Below are positions 17,259 through 24,687 of a stretch of DNA of 64,000 bases, piece by piece. The notes under the pieces are model-generated. The model was not told the origin of the DNA. It searched no databases and saw only the letters and a program-made list of their open reading frames with translations. This DNA is from a bacterium 210917-DFI.7.65 (GTDB taxonomy: Bacteria > Bacillota > Clostridia > Oscillospirales > Oscillospiraceae), in contig JAJCJJ010000004.1 of assembly GCA_020555865.1 (NCBI GenBank), positions 62,001 to 126,000 of the forward strand, given 5' to 3'. Position numbers and translations under genes: made by a program. Numbering within the stretch: position 1 is the first letter of the stretch; the number at the start of each line of letters is the position of its first letter.

Positions 17259-18278
17259 ATGGCTGCTGTTGACTACCGTTTGGAAGCGCCGGAATTAATC
17301 CGGGATTTTCTGCAATACCATGAAACCATCAAAAATCATTCAACACGTACTGTAGATGCGTATTATATTGATCTGCGCCTGTTTCTGCGTTTTGTGAAAT
17401 GGAATCGTGAACTGGTGCCGCAGGATACGCCATTTGCTGACATCGCAATCCGCGATGTCAATCTGGATTTTATCCGTGCCATAAAAAAAGCGGATATTTA
17501 CGATTTTCTCTCCTGGCTGGCACGGGATCGCCACGGAAAAAAGCAGATGGGATTAAGCGTTTCTGCCCGCGCCCGCAAATTAGTCGCTGTACGCTCCTTT
17601 TTCGACTATCTGCTGCTCAAGCGCGAATTGATCTCATCCAACCCTGCAGCCGATATTGACGCTCCCAGGCTACGCAAAACGCTTCCGGTCTACTTAAACG
17701 AGCCAGACGCTGTCAAACTTCTGGACGCAGTGCGCGGTCCCTATGCTGAGCGCGATTTCTGTATGCTCCTTCTGCTGCTGAGCTGCGGAATGCGTGTGTC
17801 GGAGCTGGCCGGTCTGAATCTGAAAGATGTCAACGGTGAAACGGTGCGTGTTTTAGGCAAAGGAAACAAGGAGCGCATTTTATATTTGAATCCTGCCTGT
17901 CAACAAGCTATACAAGATTATCTGTCCGTTCGAGATGGAACAAATGTTCACCCCAAAGATCAGGATGCCCTCTTCCTTTCACGCAACCATCGGCGGATCA
18001 GTGTAGACAGTATCCAGATTCTGGTCAAGCGCACTTGCTCCGCCGCCGGTTTGGATCCAGAGCGCTATTCGCCTCATAAACTGCGCCACACAGCGGCCAC
18101 CTTGATGCTGCAGAATGGCGTGGATGTGCGTACGCTCCAGGAAGTTCTGGGCCACGAAAGCCTGAATACCACCCAAATCTACACCCATATCGACAACGAA
18201 GGCCTGCGTACAGCGGCCCGCGCCAATCCCATCGGCCGTTATAAAAAGCAGGAGTCGGCAACAAACGATGGGGAATAA
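17259..18278 (+). CDS. tyrosine recombinase, XerC/XerD type
   Basis: The 339-residue protein has an N-terminal SAM-like core-binding domain (~10-125) and a C-terminal catalytic domain. The full active-site set is present: Arg179, Lys204, His273, Arg276, His299 and nucleophile Tyr308. An insertion of ~15 residues near 55-75 and a longer C-terminal tail set it apart from the 309-residue XerD at 40216. It may be the XerC-like partner for chromosome dimer resolution, or an independent recombinase. No attachment sites or mobile cargo flank it. The ribosome site is AAGGAGA. Confidence 0.88.
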   Translation: MAAVDYRLEAPELIRDFLQYHETIKNHSTRTVDAYYIDLRLFLRFVKWNRELVPQDTPFADIAIRDVNLDFIRAIKKADIYDFLSWLARDRHGKKQMGLSVSARARKLVAVRSFFDYLLLKRELISSNPAADIDAPRLRKTLPVYLNEPDAVKLLDAVRGPYAERDFCMLLLLLSCGMRVSELAGLNLKDVNGETVRVLGKGNKERILYLNPACQQAIQDYLSVRDGTNVHPKDQDALFLSRNHRRISVDSIQILVKRTCSAAGLDPERYSPHKLRHTAATLMLQNGVDVRTLQEVLGHESLNTTQIYTHIDNEGLRTAARANPIGRYKKQESATNDGE

Positions 18279-18289
18279 AAACGGGATAG

Positions 18290-18341
18290 AAATCCGCAGC
18301 CGGAGAGCGTATATGCCCCTGGCTGCGGGTTTCTTTTATTT
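18290..18341. terminator. bidirectional terminator between the recombinase and radA
   Basis: AATCCGCAGCC pairs with GGCTGCGGGTT across ~19 bases. The plus strand is followed by TTTCTTTTATTTT. It lies between convergent genes. Confidence 0.75.
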
Positions 18342-19721
18342 TCCAAGTACTGCTTGCAGTGCCTGGCCAATTGTTTTGACCCGGATCAGCTCAAGATTGT
18401 CAAGGCCAGTCAGCTTGTCAGTTTTCTGCCAGGGTACCACACATTTATGGAAGCCCAGGCGCTGCACTTCACACAGGCGCTGCCCAATGCTCTGCACACT
18501 GCGCAGCTCACCCGTCAGGCCCACTTCACCGATAGCCGCTAGATCGCTGCCCACCGGTGCATCCAGATAACTGGACGCCAGTGCAATCATGATCGCCAGG
18601 TCCGCTGCAGGCTCGTCCAAAGAAAGGCCGCCGATCACGTTGAGATAGGCATCGCAGTTGGAAATTTTCAGCCCCCCCCGCTTCTCCAAAACTGCCATCA
18701 GCATGGCGCTGCGGTTATAATCCAATCCGTTGCTGGTACGGCGGGGATTGGCATAAGCAGTTGGTGCAATCAAAGCCTGAATCTCTGCAAGAACAGGCCG
18801 TGCGCCCTCCATAGCACAGGTGACGCAGGTTCCCGGAGCATCCTGAGGGCGGCCAGAAAGCAGCGTTTCCGATGGATTGGCCACTTCGGCCAGCCCTTTA
18901 TCCGCCATTTCAAAAACGCCGATTTCGTTGGTGGCACCAAAACGGTTTTTCGCCGCCCGCAAAATACGGTAGCTCATATGCTGATCCCCTTCAAAATAGA
19001 GCACGCAATCCACCATATGCTCCAACACTTTGGGTCCGGCAATGGAGCCTTCCTTGTTGACATGGCCAATCACAAAAACAGTGACGCCCTCCCCTTTTGC
19101 CAACTGCATCAGAGTCATGGTGCACTCCTTTACCTGTCCAATACTGCCAGGAGGCGTATCCAATGCGTCGCTGAACATAGTCTGGATAGAGTCGATGATC
19201 AGCACATTGGGCTTATTTTCGTGGACAGATTCCAGTATATCGGATAAATTGGTTTCCGAAAGTACATAAAGATTGCTGTTGCATACATGGAGACGCTCTG
19301 CCCGCATTTTCAGTTGATGCTCTGACTCTTCGCCGGAGACATACAACACATCACCAGTGCTGCAGAGCTGTGCACAGATCTGCAGCATCAACGTGGATTT
19401 TCCGATACCGGGCGCGCCGCCTACCAATACCAGTGATCCTTTGACCGCGCCGCCGCCCAACACGCGGTCCAGCTCTCCCATACCAGTGGCAAAGCGTAAC
19501 TCTTCAGCAGTACTCAGCTCGGTGATGGGTCTTGCTTTGCGGTTTCCTCCCAGGGAAATCGCGGTGCGATTGTCCTTTCGGGCGCTGGAAGATCTGCGCA
19601 CAGCAGCCTCTGTCGGACGTTCTGCGATGGTGTTCCAAGCGCCGCAGGCCATGCACCGGCCAGCCCATTTCGGAAACTCATTTCCGCACTCTGTACAGTA
19701 AAAGGAAGTTTTTGTTTTCAT
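18336..19721 (-). CDS. radA: DNA repair protein RadA
   Basis: RadA is a RecA-related branch-migration helicase used in recombination repair. The 461-residue product has the N-terminal four-cysteine zinc finger (C-T-E-C and C-M-A-C), a Walker A G-A-P-G-I-G-K-S, the RadA motif K-N-R-F-G, and a C-terminal Lon-protease-like domain. Its ATG overlaps the cwlD stop (ATGA), so translation is coupled to the sporulation amidase upstream. Confidence 0.97.
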   Translation of the reverse strand: MKTKTSFYCTECGNEFPKWAGRCMACGAWNTIAERPTEAAVRRSSSARKDNRTAISLGGNRKARPITELSTAEELRFATGMGELDRVLGGGAVKGSLVLVGGAPGIGKSTLMLQICAQLCSTGDVLYVSGEESEHQLKMRAERLHVCNSNLYVLSETNLSDILESVHENKPNVLIIDSIQTMFSDALDTPPGSIGQVKECTMTLMQLAKGEGVTVFVIGHVNKEGSIAGPKVLEHMVDCVLYFEGDQHMSYRILRAAKNRFGATNEIGVFEMADKGLAEVANPSETLLSGRPQDAPGTCVTCAMEGARPVLAEIQALIAPTAYANPRRTSNGLDYNRSAMLMAVLEKRGGLKISNCDAYLNVIGGLSLDEPAADLAIMIALASSYLDAPVGSDLAAIGEVGLTGELRSVQSIGQRLCEVQRLGFHKCVVPWQKTDKLTGLDNLELIRVKTIGQALQAVLGK

Positions 19722-20506
19722 GAGATAACTGCTCCATTCTCTTTCTTGTTCTCTTCCGTGTTTTGCTGTGTATTCATACGAGCCTCTTCCGGAGGTTCCT
19801 GCAGCACCCCAGCTGCAATCGTCAGAGCCAGCTGCGTTTGGTACTGCCGCTCCTGCAGCAGCTTGGTTTCTTCAGCATTGGAGAGAAAGCCGCATTCCAC
19901 CAGAACAGCCGGGCATAAAACCTGACGCATCAGATAGATCGTATCATCAATGCGTTTCTCCGTTTTTTCGTTGCCTGAGTTCACTGTTTGATTCAAACTC
20001 TGCTGGATCTGCTCCGCCAGTTGGTCTGCTCCGGAAACTGTATTGTAAAACGTCTGCGCGCCATGGACAGATGGTACCGAAGGCAGGCTGTTCTGATGAA
20101 TACTGAGCAGCACAGCGCCGTCATATCCATTCACCATCTCCACTCGGTTCTGGAGATCAGAGCGCTTTTTTTCCCGCAGCGTAGAGGCACCGGCACTGTA
20201 TACAGCTTTCTCCCCGGGACGGGTCATGACGGTATCCTTTCCGAGAAAAGACAGCACGTCATTTAAGCGCTGTGCAATTTCCAGGTTCAGCGTACTTTCT
20301 GTCACACCGGAAGCCGAAACGGCTCCTCCATCTTCGCCGCCATGGCCAGCGTCGATAATGTAGACCATTGACACAGCAATGTCTGCTGGCGCCGGCCTAA
20401 AAACCGGAACTAAAGTTCGATAGCTTATGATCATCATACCGCCAAGAAATAGAATAGTCAAGCCTATGATACAGAGAATCCGTTTTGCGTGCAATACGAT
20501 GAACAT
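19718..20506 (-). CDS. cwlD: N-acetylmuramoyl-L-alanine amidase CwlD
   Basis: CwlD strips stem peptides from cortex peptidoglycan so that muramic delta-lactam can form, which germination enzymes need. The 262-residue protein has a membrane anchor at ~12-31 and an Amidase_3 domain with the zinc ligands in I-D-A-G-H-G-G-E-D-G-G, S-I-H-Q-N and the catalytic glutamate in L-V-E-C-G-F-L-S-N. The last ~20 residues are polar and low-complexity (rich in N, T, E and K). A GAGGTGG site precedes the ATG. Confidence 0.92.
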   Translation of the reverse strand: MFIVLHAKRILCIIGLTILFLGGMMIISYRTLVPVFRPAPADIAVSMVYIIDAGHGGEDGGAVSASGVTESTLNLEIAQRLNDVLSFLGKDTVMTRPGEKAVYSAGASTLREKKRSDLQNRVEMVNGYDGAVLLSIHQNSLPSVPSVHGAQTFYNTVSGADQLAEQIQQSLNQTVNSGNEKTEKRIDDTIYLMRQVLCPAVLVECGFLSNAEETKLLQERQYQTQLALTIAAGVLQEPPEEARMNTQQNTEENKKENGAVIS

Positions 20507-20529
20507 AAAACCACCTCAAAAAACCATAT

Positions 20530-20561
20530 GCAGGGCACGGCAAAACTATGCCGCGCCCTGC
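20530..20561 (-). terminator. terminator after cotJC
   Basis: GCAGGGCACGGCA pairs with TGCCGCGCCCTGC (one mismatch). On the minus strand a GGTTTTTTG run follows after six bases. Confidence 0.75.
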
Positions 20562-20592
20562 ACAAACACAAATCGTGCGGTCAGATGATGGG

Positions 20593-21189
20593 TTATTTGT
20601 CGAAAGAGGGATTGATAAAGTATAGGTTCTTCTGGTTCATCTTCTCTTTTGCAACGCGCAGCCCTTCCCCAAAGCGCTGGAAGTGTACAATCTCACGCTC
20701 GCGCAGGAATTTAATGACGTCATTGACGTCCGGATCATCACTCAGCCGCAGGATATTGTCGTAGGTAACCCGGGCTTTCTGCTCGGCAGCCAGATCCTCT
20801 GTCAGGTCGGCAATCAAATCGCCTTTGCAGGCCATACTCGCCGCGCTATAGGGGAAGCCGGACGCCGCGGTGGGATATACGCCGGCGGTGCGGTCTACAA
20901 AGTACGTGTCAAATCCGGCGGTTTTGATCTGATCTTCCGTCAGATTGCGGGTCAGCTGATAAACGATTGTACCGATCATTTCCAAATGTCCAAGTTCTTC
21001 GGTGCCAATATCGGTCAAAAGCGCTTTCAGTTCGGGATAAGGCATGGAGAAACGCTGGCTCAGGTAACGCAGTGACGCACCCAATTCGCCGTCCGGGCCG
21101 CCATATTGTGAAATGATTAGCGCAGCCAGACGCGGATTGGTATTTTTGATCTTGATCGGATATTGCAGCTTCTTTTCATAAACAAACAT
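20593..21189 (-). CDS. cotJC: spore coat protein CotJC, manganese-catalase family
   Basis: The 198-residue product is a ferritin-like four-helix protein of the manganese catalase family: Y-P-I-K-I opening, E-E-L-G-H-L-E-M-I-G metal site, and a second pair in R-E-R-E-I-V-H-F-Q-R-F-G-E. CotJC is a coat component that may remove peroxide. Its ATG overlaps the stop of the preceding gene (TAATG). It is the last gene of the cotJ transcript. Confidence 0.93.
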   Translation of the reverse strand: MFVYEKKLQYPIKIKNTNPRLAALIISQYGGPDGELGASLRYLSQRFSMPYPELKALLTDIGTEELGHLEMIGTIVYQLTRNLTEDQIKTAGFDTYFVDRTAGVYPTAASGFPYSAASMACKGDLIADLTEDLAAEQKARVTYDNILRLSDDPDVNDVIKFLREREIVHFQRFGEGLRVAKEKMNQKNLYFINPSFDK

Positions 21190-21647
21190 TACTTCTTCCC
21201 TCCCTCAATAATTTCCCAGGGCCATGGATCATTGATCCAGGTGTATTTTCCGTCTTCGGAAACATACTGTTTGGCCAACGGGCCGTACATGGCCTCATAT
21301 TTCGTGCGCCCCTGCTGCGCCAGCTTGATATAGGAATTAAAAAGCTCCAGCGCTTCGCTGTCATTGGGGTGGGTATCCAGATAAAGCCCCAGTTCGTCAA
21401 TGGCAAAGTCCAGAGCCATTAGCTCCGCCAGAGCGGCCGGAACCGTTGGAAAACGGCTCTGCATCTCTACATGGAAGGGAAGATTCAGTCCAGGAAACAA
21501 GGTACCGCTTTTCAGCGCCTCACTGCTGTCATAACGCTCAGAATTTTCTGTCTGCATGGCGATAAAGGGAAAAACCATCGGCGCGCACGTGCCGGGCAAT
21601 CTGCCTTCGGTCACCGCACAGCCGTTCTGTTCAGGTTTCACATTCAA
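21189..21647 (-). CDS. cotJB: CotJA-CotJB fusion, spore coat protein
   Basis: One 152-residue frame joins two coat proteins usually encoded separately. Residues about 20-60 match CotJA: P-M-V-F-P-F, then A-L-K-S-G-T-L-F-P-G-L-N-L-P-F. Residues about 68-150 match CotJB: A-L-D-F-A-I-D-E-L, L-Y-L-D-T-H-P-N-D, Y-G-P-L and the closing W-I-N-D-P-W-P-W-E. I chose the TTG at 21647, eight bases after AAAGGAGG; the only upstream in-frame ATG lies before that site. CotJB anchors CotJC in the coat, which fits the direct overlap with cotJC. Confidence 0.85.
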   Translation of the reverse strand: MNVKPEQNGCAVTEGRLPGTCAPMVFPFIAMQTENSERYDSSEALKSGTLFPGLNLPFHVEMQSRFPTVPAALAELMALDFAIDELGLYLDTHPNDSEALELFNSYIKLAQQGRTKYEAMYGPLAKQYVSEDGKYTWINDPWPWEIIEGGKK

Positions 21648-21697
21648 AGTAGATTCCTCCTTTGCTCTCGGGCCTGCAAAACGCATTCCCGTAGTTC

Positions 21698-21725
21698 ACC
21701 TTATGCAGCATACGGGCGAACGGTG
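21698..21725 (-). promoter_or_regulatory. possible mother-cell sigma (sigma-E/K-like) promoter of cotJ
   Basis: On the minus strand CACC is followed after 16 bases by CATAAGGTG. The -10 fits the CATAnnnT core shared by sigma-E and sigma-K, and the CACC at 16 bases fits sigma-K best. About 40 bases separate it from the ribosome site. Confidence 0.4.
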
Positions 21726-21740
21726 CCGAAAAAGAAATGC

Positions 21741-21781
21741 AAAAGAAAAGCGCCGCAGGCAATGGAAATTGCCTGCGGCGC
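21741..21781 (-). terminator. intrinsic terminator after the P-type ATPase
   Basis: GCGCCGCAGGCAA pairs perfectly with TTGCCTGCGGCGC around a six-base loop; the minus strand then reads TTTTCTTTT. Confidence 0.92.
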
Positions 21782-21787
21782 ACCGCA

Positions 21788-24427
21788 TTAGCGTTTCTTC
21801 TTCAGATGGGTACGAATTGCTTTGATCACCTGGATCTCCACCACATTCATGGCCGCGCAGCCAATGATCACGCCATAGAGCATCGGCGTCAGTGTCGCAA
21901 CCTTGAACAGCGGTTCCAGCGGCGGCAGCAACAAGACGGTGCTGAGCAACGCAAAGCCCACCAGGAAGGAAAGATTTAGGTAACGATTGTTAAACATTTC
22001 TTTTCGAAACAGGACAGGATGATCTGCCTTGCTGTTAAACCCGTGCATCAGGCGGGACAGACACAGCGTTGCAAACGCCATGGTACTGCCGACCGTAGCC
22101 GCGCCTGCAGCCATGCCAGCACCATAATGCAACCCTACATGGAAAGCAATCATAGTGTTGAGCGCAATGACAGCGCCTTCAATTAAGAGCCCCACCATAA
22201 AGTCTTTGGTTAGAATCGGCTCGTTTTTCGGCCGGGGTTTTTCCTGCATCACTTCGCTGCTATGGGGATCCAGTCCCAGAGAAATTGCGGGCAGGCTGTC
22301 GGTCAGCAAATTGATAAACAGCAGATGCACAGCGGCAAAAGGCACAGGCAAAGCGATAATAGAAGCATACAAAACCGAAAGAATGCCTGCCGTATTGCCG
22401 GAAAGCAAAAACTTAATGGATTTTTTGATATTGCTATACACGTTGCGGCCGTTTTCCACCGCCTTAACAATGGTGGCAAAATTATCATCCGTCAGCACCA
22501 TGGAAGCGGCGTCCTTAGCCACCTCAGTACCAGTGATACCCATTGCCACGCCGATATCGGCCTGTTTCAGTGCAGGGGCATCATTGACGCCGTCGCCGGT
22601 CATGGAAACAATATTGCCGCGATCCTGCCACGCCCGCACAATGCGGATCTTGTGTTCCGGCGAAACGCGGGCATAAACGGAGATCTCCGGTACCAGTTCG
22701 CGCAACGCTTCATCGCTCAAAGCGTCGATCTCCGCGCCTTCCACCGCCCGTGTACCCAGCTGCAGAATGCCGATTTCCTTGGCAATGGCAGAAGCGGTTA
22801 CTTTGTGATCGCCGGTGATCATAATAGGCCGGATTCCGGCCTGCACACATTTGGCCACAGCGTCTTTGGATTCCAGGCGAGGAGGATCCATCATGGCAAT
22901 CAAACCGATAAAGGTCAGGCCGTTTTCCTCGCTGGTATCCAGCGCACCTTTCATCTCCGCATGCCCTTCTTTGTAAGCAAAAGCCAAAACGCGCAGCCCG
23001 TTCTCCGAAAAGCGCTGGTTGGCATCACGGATGGCTTGGCAGTCCTGCTCTGTTATGGGCCGTGAACCACTCCCGGTCAGAATGGATTCGGTGCGCCCAA
23101 GAATGACGTCTACAGCACCTTTGGTAAAAAATACAAAACCGTCTGCGCAACGATTGACCGTAGACATCAGCTTGCGGTCGGAGTCAAAAGGAATCTCTGC
23201 CACGCGGGGCATATCCTGACGCATGACGCGCCAATCCTGCCCATGACGCTCTGCCATGGCGATCAACGCTGTTTCCGTGGGATCGCCGATCTCCTTGCCG
23301 TCCGAGATCTCAGCATCGCTGCACAGAACCGCCGCATCCAGGAGCTTGCGTGTGACGGCATTGTCAAACTGGACTGCGCTGTCTTCCAGCACGACCCCGT
23401 CAGCAAAGCACTTCTGAACGGTCATTTTATTCTGTGTCAATGTGCCGGTTTTATCCGAACAGATGATCGAAACACTGCCCAGGCCCTCTACGGCCTGCAG
23501 CTTTCGAATAATAGCATGCTCCCGAACCATTTTTTGCGTACTGAACGCCAGCACGATGGTCACAATCGAGCTGAGCGCCTCCGGAATAGCGGCCACGGCC
23601 AGCGCCACAGCGAACAGGAACGCATCCATGATCTGGCCGCCACGCAGCACGTTTAAGCCAAAGACTACAGCGCAGATCACCAGAATCAGCACTGCCAGCT
23701 TTTTCCCGAAATCGTCCAGGTTTTCCTGCAGCGGCGTTCGCTTTTCCGATGTGGACTTGAGGAGGCTTGCAATTTTGCCCACTTCAGTTTCCATACCAAT
23801 ACCGGTTACCAGGAAACTGCCGCGTCCGTACGTCACAAAGCTGCCGGAATAAACCATGTTCTTGCGGTCGCCCAGCGGAACCTCATCTTCAATGGTGCGA
23901 TCTTCTTTCTCCACGTTCAGACTTTCTCCGGTCAGCGCACTTTCATTGATTTTCAAGCTGGCATTTTCAATGATACGGCCGTCGGCGCACACCGAGTCAC
24001 CGGCTTCCAGGAAAACGATATCGCCCACCGTAACTTCCCGGGACGAAATCACCACCCTTTTTCCGTCCCGCAGAACTTTTGCCGTGGGCGTGGAGATTTG
24101 CTTCAAGCTGGCCAGAGAATGTTCCGCTTTGATTTGCTGTACTGTGCCAAGGATGGCGTTCATAATAATAACGGCCAGAATGACTGCGGCGCTTTCAATA
24201 TCGTTCAGAACGATGGACACCGCAGCGGCAGCAATCAGGATCAGTACCAGGAAATCCTTGAACTGTTCCAAAAAGATAACAAAGACAGATTTTTTCTGTC
24301 CTTCAATCAATTCATTATACCCGTATTCCTGATGCCGTTTCTCGACCTCTTCTGAAGAGAGACCTGACTGGGACGACCGGCAGTCCTGAAAAATTTCTTC
24401 TTTCGTTTTTTGATATGCAGGTTTCAT
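21788..24427 (-). CDS. cation-translocating P-type ATPase (Ca2+/Mn2+ type, P2)
   Basis: An 879-residue P2-type ATPase with the N-terminal cation domain, T-G-E-S actuator motif, phosphorylation site Asp325 in D-K-T-G-T-L-T, M-T-G-D-G-V-N-D-A-P hinge and about ten membrane helices, including the V-A-A-I-P-E-A-L ion site in helix 4. Family members export Ca2+, and some export Mn2+. The candidate yybP-ykoY riboswitch in its leader argues for manganese, or for calcium export under manganese control. Substrate is inferred. The coding region is followed by a strong terminator, so it is a single-gene unit. Confidence 0.92.
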   Translation of the reverse strand: MKPAYQKTKEEIFQDCRSSQSGLSSEEVEKRHQEYGYNELIEGQKKSVFVIFLEQFKDFLVLILIAAAAVSIVLNDIESAAVILAVIIMNAILGTVQQIKAEHSLASLKQISTPTAKVLRDGKRVVISSREVTVGDIVFLEAGDSVCADGRIIENASLKINESALTGESLNVEKEDRTIEDEVPLGDRKNMVYSGSFVTYGRGSFLVTGIGMETEVGKIASLLKSTSEKRTPLQENLDDFGKKLAVLILVICAVVFGLNVLRGGQIMDAFLFAVALAVAAIPEALSSIVTIVLAFSTQKMVREHAIIRKLQAVEGLGSVSIICSDKTGTLTQNKMTVQKCFADGVVLEDSAVQFDNAVTRKLLDAAVLCSDAEISDGKEIGDPTETALIAMAERHGQDWRVMRQDMPRVAEIPFDSDRKLMSTVNRCADGFVFFTKGAVDVILGRTESILTGSGSRPITEQDCQAIRDANQRFSENGLRVLAFAYKEGHAEMKGALDTSEENGLTFIGLIAMMDPPRLESKDAVAKCVQAGIRPIMITGDHKVTASAIAKEIGILQLGTRAVEGAEIDALSDEALRELVPEISVYARVSPEHKIRIVRAWQDRGNIVSMTGDGVNDAPALKQADIGVAMGITGTEVAKDAASMVLTDDNFATIVKAVENGRNVYSNIKKSIKFLLSGNTAGILSVLYASIIALPVPFAAVHLLFINLLTDSLPAISLGLDPHSSEVMQEKPRPKNEPILTKDFMVGLLIEGAVIALNTMIAFHVGLHYGAGMAAGAATVGSTMAFATLCLSRLMHGFNSKADHPVLFRKEMFNNRYLNLSFLVGFALLSTVLLLPPLEPLFKVATLTPMLYGVIIGCAAMNVVEIQVIKAIRTHLKKKR

Positions 24428-24489
24428 TCTTTACATCAACTCCCCTAATCTATTCTTTACAGTTTTCCTTGCGGCTATCAGGATAAAAG

Positions 24490-24631
24490 AAAAAAGCGAG
24501 TCCTTTTGCCGCAGTGTATACTGCAGCAAAAGTCTCGCTTCTTACTTGTGCTCCGGGGACGCGAAACCCAACGCCCCGAGATGACGAAAACACAAACATC
24601 CCGACTGAGATGTGAACTACTCCCTTTTGGT
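24490..24631 (-). ncRNA. candidate manganese (yybP-ykoY) riboswitch with overlapping terminator
   Basis: Read on the minus strand, the leader has the family pattern: AAAAGGGAGTAG closing P1, an internal CGTCA loop, a GC-rich arm, CCGG of the second conserved loop, and AGCGAGACTTTT completing P1. The 3' side of P1 also forms the 5' arm of a long hairpin at 24494-24540 that ends in TTTTTT, an intrinsic terminator. Metal binding that stabilises P1 would block the terminator, giving an ON switch. Yeast of numbers aside, identification is by memory of conserved loops, not by a covariance model. Confidence 0.8.
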
Positions 24632-24637
24632 AAATGG

Positions 24638-24666
24638 ACTATACCATATCCCAAAAGGAAAGTCAA
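24638..24666 (-). promoter_or_regulatory. sigma-A-type promoter of the riboswitch-ATPase transcript
   Basis: On the minus strand TTGACT is followed after 17 bases by TATAGT; the start would fall right at the beginning of the aptamer. Confidence 0.8.
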
Positions 24667-24687
24667 CCATTTTTCTGGTAAAATCCG

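Noticed and set aside
17259..18278. Integrase of a mobile element
   Set aside because: The flanks are ordinary chromosomal genes and no attachment repeats or cargo are visible.
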